From contig JAALGZ010000004.1 of NCBI GenBank assembly GCA_015227615.1, forward strand, positions 248,001-312,000: 64,000 bases of DNA, in the 5' to 3' direction. The notes below the pieces were generated by a model. That model ran no database searches. It was not told the DNA's origin and saw only the letters and a program-made list of their open reading frames with translations. The DNA is from Labyrinthula sp. Ha. Its lineage: Eukaryota; Sar; Bigyra; Labyrinthulida; Labyrinthulaceae. The position numbers were made by a program, and so were the translations under genes. Below are positions 35,037-44,810 of this stretch, in pieces (position 1 is the first letter of the stretch; the number at the start of each line of letters is the position of its first letter).

Positions 35037-36540
35037 TGCTAATTACAATAAAGAAGTCTATGAAGAGTATATTTGAGCATAGTATTAGTATTATTATTAT
35101 TTGTTATATTAGTGAAATAAGGAGTTGAGAACCCCAAAATATAGAAAAAGGATTTCGTAAAAATTAAGATCATACGGATACTAAAAACACATAGTTATAA
35201 TGCTGTAGTTGGAGCGATTAAGTGACTCCTCATTATGATTGGAATCTCGTTATTGTGCTTGAGGAATAGAGATCGGATTTGATTTATTGATGATATATCA
35301 ATAAATTGTTCGCACATATAATTCTTAGTGATTATTTCTGATAGTTCAGCAACCACATTAATTGATTATTGACTATCACAAAACCTTAATACTTATCAAA
35401 ATCTCACTTCTGTACTTGGTAATTAGAATCAAGAGACCTATAAAGTAATTGGTGATAAATTTATCCAACCCGATACATATTGGGGGAACCAGCTAATGTT
35501 TTAGGAGGTGCGAAGTCTTTGTGGGCCACCTAGTAAAATATGGCTATGGGTTTACTACTTAATTAAAATTATGTGCATGAAGCGATGATGACTTCAGTTT
35601 TTGTATGGCTCGTTTTGTTACTTATAGCTGCTTTTGGGCAAGAGAAAAGGCATATATGCACCTACACTTACTGTTCAGTGCGCCAGCACATTTAGGTGAG
35701 ACTAGGGGTTGCAGCCCTGAGCTTGAGTTTAGGTTTTAAGATGAATTTCCTTCCTCTCAAAAGATTAAAATCACAGAGAATCATTCTTGAAACTGAAGAG
35801 TAGAACATCAGTTGGATATAATATCGAGTCTTCATTAAGTCCTTTTTTGTTTATACTTAAGGGGCAATTGCTGATAGTATTCTCAACCCAAAACGCAAAT
35901 TAAATAAAGTTTTTCTGAAGCAGTGTTGTGTAAAATATTCTTATTTGAATAATTTAAAAAAGATAATTTACTTTTAGAAGATGCTCTTACCTATTCTCAG
36001 CTGTGTTATTTTTAGATGTTTATTGATTTCTTAAATTTCTTGTGTTTCTAAAAAAACAGAAAAATTCCATTTTCACTTTTTCATCAATGCTAATAAAGTA
36101 TAATTACAACAAAGATTAAGTACATCAAACGTGTGTTAGCTTCAAAATATAAATAATTAATCTGAAATTGCTATTTCAATGAAACTTGATTTGGTCCATG
36201 ACCGTCCTGTAACCATGTTATTTCGCTTGGATACTTGCAAAAATTTTCTTCAAAATTTATCTACGGATGCAGTTCTTTGATGCCATAAGTGCTAATACCG
36301 ATGTTAAGTTCAGTGCAAACATGTAACAGAACTCCTTTTCTTATCTTCATCGAGTCTTTGTCTAGTTTCCTGGCTGCTAGTTGAGCAAATCATGGCAATA
36401 GTTTGAGACCTTAAACTGATGCATCTAGGAGAAAAAATATGGATGAAATAGAACCATGTAAAATAACTAAAATTTTCTTTTTCATGTTTATTTAATTTCT
36501 TCCTAGAATCATGGTACCAGCTTAGGCGGATTCTACTTGC
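35037..36540. other. Intergenic, nothing recognised
   Basis: About 1.5 kb of AT-rich DNA with stops in all frames. I see no gene, RNA or repeat. It lies between the candidate small genes and the 3' end of the coiled-coil gene. Confidence 0.55.
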
Positions 36541-36876
36541 TTAGATTGTTTCCATACAAAGAACATTTTGCAGGGCCAACAGTTTTTCCTTTATAATATT
36601 CTCCTGTTCAATTATTTTTCCAATATTGTTTTCTAAGCTTTGTGCATCTTTGTTGTATCCTTCAGCCATCTTTTCCACTTCATCGTAGACCTTCGAACAA
36701 ATTTTGTCCACCGCCTCTGCAGTACCTGTCCGCACAGCTTCGATTCTAGCCTATCTTCAAAGGACAAAAAAAGATACAGAAATCCTTTGAAGTATTATTT
36801 TAGTCTCATTATCAATAGCTTTTAACTCTTCAGCCAAAATCTGTGCATTTCCATTTTCTCTTTTTTCTTTCTCCAT
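36541..36876 (-). CDS. Small coiled-coil protein
   Basis: Two exons, 36876-36778 and 36750-36541, with a 27-base GT-AG intron, giving 102 residues. The product starts MEKEKRENGNAQILAEELKA and is almost entirely helical and charged with a heptad-like pattern (EKMAEGYNKDAQSLENNIGK). There are no membrane segments. Small proteins of this kind are common as subunits of BLOC-1/BORC, kinetochore or tethering complexes, but I cannot assign it to one. A longer start 35 codons upstream is open. The chosen methionine is preferred because coding composition begins there. It is divergent from the PA28 gene with 131 bases between start codons. Confidence 0.65.
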
Positions 36877-37007
36877 TTTGCGTTGAAACTTAAACGGACA
36901 AGAACGATCAACATTAGTTTTCGGACAATAAACGGAAAAAATAGAATTGCCCAAAATATCCGAATAGAACAAAAAAATCATTCTTGAAAACTAAGAGATA
37001 AAAAGAT
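36877..37007. promoter_or_regulatory. 131-bp divergent intergenic region
   Basis: AT-rich DNA between the start codons of the coiled-coil gene (-) and the PA28 gene (+). It probably serves both promoters. No specific element is identified. Confidence 0.4.
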
Positions 37008-37714
37008 ATGGAAAAGGTTGTGCAGAATATCGGAGGATTAGTGAGCAATCTAGAAGGGCTTAAGGAAATTTTTGATGGAGAAGGAAATGAACCTGGCAAA
37101 GTTTTTGACAGATACTTAGTTGGATACCAAAAGACGGATAGTAAGGACAACTTGTACAATGAAGAATTGAAGAAATTGAAGAGCAAGGTGCTTAATGCCT
37201 CTCAAAGCTCAGTAGAAACCTTGCAAGATCTTAAAACCGAAGTTCAGTTGCTTATCCCTAAAGTGGAGGACGGTGGAAACTTTGGTGTTCGGATCCAAAT
37301 GCGTACCTTTTTATAAAGAGTTTTCATTTTCTAGAACTTGTGAAAATGCTGAAAGAAGAGTTGGAAGATATAGAAAAGGTGTATGATAGTGTTACAGGTT
37401 GGTATGAAAAGAGAGGATCTGCTGTTGCTAAGATTGAAAAACAAGTTACAGTTGAAGTTAAAGAGAATACAATTGAACAGGCTATTGGTGATGATAAAAC
37501 TGGAACAAGCAAATCGACATCGAGGACGGAGAAGGCAGGAAACGCTTCCACGGAGAACTTGGAGGGACTTGCTAACCTAGACATGAAAATGTTCTTAGAT
37601 TTGAAGAAGAGTGTGCGAGGACAGATTTCTATTCTCAAGACAGTTGCTAAGTTCATTGACAACAACAAAGATAAACTGGAAACTCCTAGGTCTGGGTTTG
37701 ATATGTATGGCTAA
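37008..37714 (+). CDS. PA28/REG proteasome activator subunit (PSME3-like)
   Basis: Two exons, 37008-37302 and 37335-37714, with a 32-base intron, giving 224 residues. The family hallmark is the segment LLIPKVEDGGNFGVRIQM. Its EDGGNFGV part corresponds to the activation loop that opens the 20S proteasome gate, and the key Asn is kept. Helices before and after match the PA28 four-helix layout, ending with a charged helix and KLETPRSGFDMYG. Known PA28s form heptameric rings that cap the 20S core without ATP; the gamma type is nuclear and considered ancestral. The link between the last two helices (VTVEVKENTIEQAIGDDKTG onward) is about 30 residues longer than I remember in animals and is low-complexity. 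The hydrophilic insert usually found after helix 1 is short. Identification is strong. Confidence 0.9.
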
Positions 37715-39422
37715 ATTAGTTCTCACTATCTAATTTTAAAATCCTAAATTGTGGAGTGCAAGGTTTAAATGCAGAGGGTGCTTACCCAGAAAACTTTCTT
37801 TTACGCTACAAAGGATGTATAGAAAAGCAAACTTTGCCTCAATGAAACTGACAAAAAAGCATGAGCTAGTCTTCTACATTGTGTTTCAAGTTAACAAGCC
37901 CTTCCTCCTATTAAATTCCTAGTATCAAAATCTCTTTAGAGTACAAGACTTTGAAAACCTGTACAGTGTAAAAAAGTTAACAAGACAATAATCCTATAGA
38001 CTTGTATCGGTATATCCTCTGAAAAATTATTCGAACTAGACCCATAAAATGTATTTTGGAAAGTTAAATACTTCTTGCAGTTTTACTCTTAAATTTATTT
38101 TCGTTTAGTATGTTTAGTCTTTTATCTAGTCTTGTTTTACAAATTTCACTATGATTCATTGAATATGCTACCTTCGTAAGAAAGTTCTCGAACTTTTTCA
38201 TTTAATTGTGAAAATCAGGCTTGAATTATATGCTCAATATTTTTAAAACATTTTTTTTTATATTATACCTTAAGAACATAAACATCTTGTACTTTTTATT
38301 CCTTGTTAAATTAACTTTTGTAGAAACGTTCTCCATTTAAGTTCGTTCTAATCAAAGAAAAATAATATATGAAGCTTCTTTAGATTTTGTTGACTTTTCT
38401 ATAGGCTAAAAAGCAACAACAAAAATATCTAGTTTTTCTAAGTTTGTAAGGTTTATATCCAGGTCTGGTAGGAAAAAAAATAAAATTCAACTCAAGTGCC
38501 GTTGGTTTTATGAAGCAAGATGGGCTTGTAGCACGTTATAATACCCCAACCTTCTATATTATCAAGAGTAACTATGGTATAAGGTGTTGGGTTCTATCGT
38601 ACTTTTATATATGATAACATCTTTGAATTTCTTATATCTCGCACGTAATATTATTATCTTTTATACTTTTGTGTCATGAGAAACAACTCAAGATCTTCAA
38701 TAATGCAATATTATAATAAGTAGATTTAGTGTTACGTCCCTATTTTCTTCATTGCATTGCTTTGTACATACTTTATATACCTATAGTATTAATAAAACGC
38801 AATGTATCAATAATAAAAGTTAGATCAGCAATTAAAAATATATGATAGGTCGTAAACTTGAAAAGAATATTACCCAATGGGTACAAAGTTTAACACTGCT
38901 TGTGCTTTTCTCTTGGTTGCAATATTTATTAAGGGCTTATTTCACAGAGCAATGTCACATATCAATAAACAAGAATAGTCTATGGAATACTATATCTAAT
39001 AAGCTCAAATGAGGTTCCATAGTTGCAGCGATGGTAGATATCTGACAGAAAAAATCAAAAGCTCTTTTAAGTATTAGATAAGACGCTACCAGAATGTGAA
39101 AACATAGTGTTAAGACTCTCTAGTTGAACCAACGGGATAGCTTTTGAGTTCAGTGAACCAAGTCGATAGTATTTTTGTTGCATTTACAGTGATACTAGTG
39201 TCCAGATATTACAACCTATCCTTTACAACTTGTTTCAATTTTCAAAGAAACCAGATTCAAATATTGGACATAAATGTAAAAAAGAGTTATCTTCTTGCTC
39301 TAACTTTATTAAATATATTCTACTCTGAATGAAGCAAAAAAAATGGATATGCTACCTACGCTATGACATTTTTATTGAACTAGCCCTTGCAATTACACTA
39401 GGCACCATGATGTCTTCATCCG

Positions 39423-39771
39423 ATGATTCTAATAAAACTAGAGTATTATGGAAACAGTCTCTTAAATAGCTTGCTTAATGAATATAGCATTATGAACCAG
39501 AAACATACATTCAAGAATATTAATTCTAATGTACCTGAGAGAGATACTAATGAGGAACCTAATGAGGCTATACAAATGGCCAGAAAATCAAAGCTTCTGT
39601 GGGTTGGTTACCCTTTTCTTAAGCCAAAGATATAGCCAAGGTGTAGGTATTTCTAACATCTTTCTGTTACGAGCAAGAATAGACCCTGATATCTGTTCAC
39701 AAAGATGGTTTGCTCTTAGGAATTTTACAAATAATTTCATCAAGGATCCAAATGAGGTCGAAATAAGATAA
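39423..39771 (+). pseudogene. Coding-like scraps, unidentified
   Basis: Two overlapping frames carry protein-like stretches (NVPERDTNEEPNEAIQMARK and LRARIDPDICSQRWFALRNF). Neither is a full gene and no family is recognised. The stretch may be a decayed gene or an old mobile element. Confidence 0.2.
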
Positions 39772-40027
39772 AGCTATGACATATATTAATTTTTTCCACC
39801 TTTCTTCAAGGCTGAAGTGAACTCAAGATATATCAATTTTTATTTTTAACCCATTATTCAACCTATGTTGTTGCAACGAAGGATAAAATTTCCAAAAAAT
39901 AATTTAGAGTCCTTGAATTTCTTGACATGTTGTCTTTGTTTACTATATTAACTGCAGTAAGTTTTGTAGATGTGTACTTATATAGAATATAACTGAAACA
40001 GATGAACTGTTCTAAACAGATTTCAAA

Positions 40028-40456
40028 TTCGTAGTACAGCAAGCTTATACCGAAAATATTGAAACCATGCCTGAGGCCTGGAGTATTGAATAATCCAATT
40101 AATCACTTGCACTTCTGTGTCATCGACCAGTTGAACAAAGTTAATGGCTGGATAATACCACTCTATCGTCAATGGGTCATCAGTAAAGAACCACTTGTCT
40201 CATAGCTCACCAAAGTTTAGTTGGACGTGATCTAGATTAACTACTTTCCTTTGGGCGCTGGTCTAATGAATGCTGAGAAAACTTGAAGTCCAGAAATAGT
40301 AAAACAAACTATCGGCATAGGTGAGGGTGCAACGATCATTGGCTTTAATCTCGTCCCCCTATCGAGAAATGCAATTATTGTGTGTAAGCCCGCAGTAGAA
40401 TTACTTATCACACTATCACGAAAATATCTGCCTTTGATAAAGAGTTTTGCTGACAT
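40028..40456 (-). pseudogene. Broken coding tract, unidentified
   Basis: The minus strand contains protein-like stretches (TAGLHTIIAFLDRGTRLKPM in the upstream part, DDPLTIEWYYPAINFVQLVD and TEVQVINWIIQYSRPQAWFQ in the downstream part) in different frames with a few breaks. The composition, rich in Trp, Tyr, Asp and Val, is very unlike random AT-rich translation. No domain was recognised. It is either a decayed gene or an old mobile or viral copy. Confidence 0.35.
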
Positions 40457-41431
40457 ATATATGTGAATCCTAATTCGTTAATATAAATCATTAAATTATT
40501 ATTGATCTTGTTCATAATTGCTGATAATCCCCCAACATAAGTGGCTCGTTATTAATAACAATTTCATATATTAGTGAGCTAGGCGACATGACCTAGTTTC
40601 AGCCAAAAGAAGTATTTTGTACTACATTTTTGGATTATTCAGTAGATCTATGAGTTAGGCTTATTGCCATGATCAAATTCCTCGTGAACTTTCTCCGAAC
40701 CTTAGTGGGATAAATTATGAAAGGTTTTAAATGGTGCAGAAAGTATGTACTTTGTAGGTGATTTTGTCTTGTGGTTATATAGTCCAACTATTTATCAGCA
40801 ATCGATTTACAGTTAAAATAAAATCATAATAAGTTAATGAGAATTTACTTTTTAGATTCGTGTTAAAGATCAATATCAAAATAAGTACACGTTGATTAGT
40901 GTCAATTCTACTCAATATACACATCTACTTTCGAGAGCCGAAACGAGTAAACTATACAGTGTAACGATGGAGAATAAACACTTCACTTGTACCATGCTCA
41001 GTATTGGGGAGTTGTTATAACTTTCCTAAAAAGGCAGAGAAAGCGAGTTCAATCAAAGATAGAGAAAATAAAACTTTGTCTCCGAATGTTAAATATCAAG
41101 TTTGGTGTCAAGTATGTTTCCAGCAATTGCAAAATGCAAACGGCGCAACATTCCATCACAATCCAATAATGTTAGCACTGAAAAATAAATTACTTCGAAA
41201 GATGTTGTGATCTCCATATTAGCATTGATTCAAGCCAACAAAATATCAGATAAGAACAGAGAAAGGGCATTATCTTAACCTTTTCATTTAAACGGTTTTT
41301 TAAACTATAGATATATGAAGGTATCGCCTAAGAAACCATGAGTTCTTAGAATATGATAAACGATCGTCCTTTCTCTGGAGAAGACTTAAGAGAAAGAAAT
41401 TTATTTTTCTATAGTTTCACAAACTAACAGA

Positions 41432-42870
41432 GTGTGGGCCATGATGGACTTGGCGAGATTCGATACTCCCGTAGAGTTGAGAAACCAGTTCCTATTAGTG
41501 TTAGCAGGGAAAGGTGATCAGCAAGAATCTGATTACTACATGTTTCTTCGGAGACTAGTCATGGACTTGGTTAAGAACGTATATTTAAGAATATCAAAAT
41601 TTAATCAACCGAGAAGAGAACAGAGTTGGTTAAGCTTGTGATTTCGTAGAGAAAGGTCTAAGCAATTACTCTTAACTAGAATCCATGGCTCTTCCAGAGT
41701 ATATGTGTTTTGGTTTCCTGGATGGTTTAGTCGCGATAAGTAAGAGTTACAATATTTTGGACCAAGACGGAAAGTCTTTGGATACATAGTATAGCTCCGT
41801 AAAAAAAATAAAGAAATCATCTCTACCATTGTTGAGGCCGATACCAGAGCTGGGAACTGAAAAGAATCAGAGGCAGTTGGATTAGCATAGGAAATTAACG
41901 GAAGGAGGGAAATCACGATTTGATAAAACTGGTGCAAACTGGCGTCCAGGCAGAGCGATAATAGGAAACACTATATTGAAAGTAATATACCACTAAGAAT
42001 AAATTTAATCAGCTGTTATTCTAAAAAACCCTTGAGTGCATCGAGGTATGTAGGTCTTGAAATCAGACTAACCTTCCATTGTGCCAACCCAGCAAGAAAA
42101 ACAAATAGTTGAACTGCTATTCCAGATAATTTGCGCAAAGATTCTTGGTATTCGAGGTATATAGAACACATTTTTCTGTTATATGGATCACCACACTACT
42201 CTTTTTATCAAACTTCAGCAAGTATTGTCGTAGCTGAACTTCTTGATTCGCCCGTATCTTGGTTTCTCAGAAACCTGATTCCAGGCCCATAAACAACTGG
42301 ATATCTTTACTCCGAAGTTTTTCACGAGAGTAATAAATTCGTTTTTTATTACCACTGTTGGCAAATAACTTTAGGTTACGCCAGTTTACATTGGAAAATA
42401 TACATGAGGTCATACTTGACTTAGTGCACTTCAACAGGAAACATATAATGAAACTAGACACGGGACCCATTGAGTGCTATCATAGAGGCTTTGGTGCTCA
42501 AATAATGGATATTACAAGCCCAGATTTCACATATGGTACATCTCCACATAAGGCATATATATTGTTACATACAAATCTGCCTAAGCATGACGACACATTA
42601 GCTACTAGATGAATTAAAATAAAAGCTTTCTATGATTCATCATGCTAATCAGCGTTAAAGCTTTTTCTTCACTCCTTGTCAAAGACCTTTACCTGATGAA
42701 GGCAGTCATCGCTTCTCTTTGTCACACATTATACAAGGGAACCACGACGCACTCTTTAAACCACATTCTATGAGACCTGATGTTGCTTGGCATTAATACG
42801 CGGAACCAAATGATAATATGAAGCAGTTTACTACCCTGAGGTCGTACCTACCGCACTACCCCTTTAAGCT
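41432..42870 (+). pseudogene. Decayed coding region of about 1.4 kb, unidentified
   Basis: Several successive plus-strand stretches look protein-coding: ARFDTPVELRNQFLLVLAGK, YMCFGFLDGLVAISKSYNIL, GKSRFDKTGANWRPGRAIIG, FRLRQFTLENIHEVILDLVH and FSLSHIIQGNHDALFKPHSM. They share one strand and are separated by a handful of breaks, so this is probably the fossil of one or two genes. No polymerase, capsid, integrase or other motif could be named, and no end repeats were seen. The base composition is somewhat richer in G and C than the flanks. A live spliced gene is possible but I could not find a consistent set of introns. Confidence 0.35.
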
Positions 42871-43367
42871 ACTCAAGTGAGTAACGTCATTGCTATAATG
42901 CAGTTCATTACATCATTACCTCTGTTGCGAACCCTTTACAGCGAATATTTCTATAATATAAATAATTGCATGAAATAAGAGTTCGCCCTGCTAATAATAC
43001 CATTGACAGTATGTTCCACTAAAAACTCATTCTTTAAACTGTTCAGCTACATTCTCTATCGGTCTTTTTGCCTATCCACAATGTATAAGTGCATTCTTGC
43101 CTATTAATTCCTCTGTCAATTATTAAAACAGAACACGATTTTTTTATATTCCAACCTTGGTTTGCTCTTCAAAACAGCTTAATTTCTGAGCGTAACTAGG
43201 ATTGAATAATTTACTTTGCAAGGATTTCTCACCCCATTATAACTACTTTGAAACACTGTTTCTCGTGGAATATCATTTTTGCTCTCATAACCAAATGTAT
43301 GAGCGAAACATTAACACGAATATTCTCATAACTATTTTCGACGGACAGCAATTAATATAAATACTCG

Positions 43368-44810
43368 TTATATGTACAACTGATTCCTTCTTTCGGAAGC
43401 TTGATGTTGAATATTGTTAAGTAAGGCCATCTCTTCAGTGTGATCTTTTCTGTCCTTGAGTTCCCGTGCGGACTCAAGTTTTCCAATTGATCTAAAAGTC
43501 TTGATGTCTTTTCTGTTGCGATCCCTCGCAAGTAGTTCTGGATCTACGGGTCTATATTTCGGGTTTGGAGAACCCTCACTATGATACTGTAACTCATTGA
43601 GCTCTTGCAACCGCATTAATGCAGGTAATTTGACTCTACCAGTCTGACTTTGCATTTTGTCTATTTTCAGTTTTTCTTGCTCCAAAGATTCCTTTATTTC
43701 CATCCAAAAATTTGCTTCGGCTTCATCTACAAGTAAGAGATATTGAGAAAGTTCCTCTACTGCTTTAATTGCCTCAACGCTACTCTTTCCTTTAGCTAGA
43801 CTCCACATATCAACACTTTGTCTATACATGCTCTCTAACTTATCGCTTATAGGGTGTTCGGCTTGATTATTTTGAGAACTTTTCTTCTTAGAAGAACCTT
43901 TTCGAATAACAGTATTCGCATCTGTTCTATATCCGTATTTTCTTTGCTGCTCTTGTTTTTTCAGATAAACGCCAATGCTCTTTTGCAAATAAAATGCTTG
44001 ATTCCTTAGCTCAAATAACAAAACTTGAATCCATTGACTGGCTTCTTCTCCAGAAATGGCTTTAAAGGTAAACCTTTTTTTCTGAGCACTATAATAAAAA
44101 GTTGACCTTCGCGACGTTAAGCTCTGAATGCTCATTTTAGAAAACTTGCTTCGCAATGTGTCTCTCTTGTTTACAGAGAAAGTGACCTCCTCAACAGGCT
44201 CTGGATCTTCACAAAATTTTTCATTCATGAACTTAATTTTTCGAAAAACTAGGTCAAAATATGTTGTCTTTTTATTTTTGTACACGATGTCTGACAGCTC
44301 AACAATCCCAAGTTCACACTCCACTTCATCATCAAGCCCGCAAATAGTAAGAACACCTTCCCTCAAATACACAATTTTATCCACTGAGGCTGTATTCTGA
44401 AGCTTTACTCTTAATATCCCCCCTTTATAGCAATCTAAACCACCAGTCAATAGAATCCCCGTTGTACCTCCACTTAACCCGTCCTTCTCAGAGTCTTTTC
44501 GGGCATGCAGAGATTTCGCTGATTTATTCTTTTTCATAGTCAACATTGAAAAACGGTGCGTAAAAGAGGGTGAGTTTTGCTTATATCCGTTTGAAGAGAA
44601 GGAGTATCGTGCTGTCCGTTGACTTTTCTGTCCAACGTTTGTTAGCCTAGAGAGCAAGTTCTTTGGCTTTTGTGGGTTCTTCTGATTGACGATGTTAAAA
44701 CTTTTATTTCTATTTCTTCGGTGAGTCCTATCCAAGGTCTTATTTGAGTATTCTTTCCCTGTTTGCGAAAGATTTGACATGTTACTCCTCTTTCTTTGCA
44801 ACTTATTCAT
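43368..44810 (-). CDS. PH-like domain protein, unknown function
   Basis: An intact, intronless 480-residue protein. Residues 1-115 are basic and disordered (Ser, Asn, Lys and Arg rich). Residues about 120-280 have the pattern of a PH domain with a large loop: GGILRVKLQ, then KIVYLREGVLTI and YKNKKTTYFDLVF, then after an insert KKRFTFKAISGEEASQWIQV. The last part has the closing-helix Trp of PH domains. The C-terminal third is helical and charged with a predicted coiled coil (NFWMEIKESLEQEKLKIDKM). PH domains bind phosphoinositides or proteins at membranes; nothing shows which here. It shares no sequence similarity by eye with the RhoGEF at 60-63 kb. Confidence 0.75.
   Translation of the reverse strand: MNKLQRKRSNMSNLSQTGKEYSNKTLDRTHRRNRNKSFNIVNQKNPQKPKNLLSRLTNVGQKSQRTARYSFSSNGYKQNSPSFTHRFSMLTMKKNKSAKSLHARKDSEKDGLSGGTTGILLTGGLDCYKGGILRVKLQNTASVDKIVYLREGVLTICGLDDEVECELGIVELSDIVYKNKKTTYFDLVFRKIKFMNEKFCEDPEPVEEVTFSVNKRDTLRSKFSKMSIQSLTSRRSTFYYSAQKKRFTFKAISGEEASQWIQVLLFELRNQAFYLQKSIGVYLKKQEQQRKYGYRTDANTVIRKGSSKKKSSQNNQAEHPISDKLESMYRQSVDMWSLAKGKSSVEAIKAVEELSQYLLLVDEAEANFWMEIKESLEQEKLKIDKMQSQTGRVKLPALMRLQELNELQYHSEGSPNPKYRPVDPELLARDRNRKDIKTFRSIGKLESARELKDRKDHTEEMALLNNIQHQASERRNQLYI

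Larger units (their letters stand above)
37715..43367. other. Long region without secure genes (about 5.7 kb)
   Basis: No complete gene was found. Coding-like, broken tracts are listed separately at 39.42-39.77 kb, 40.03-40.46 kb and 41.43-42.87 kb. The rest (37.7-39.4, 40.5-41.4 and 42.9-43.4 kb) is AT-rich with stops in all frames. No LTRs, terminal inverted repeats or RNA genes were recognised. Confidence 0.5.
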
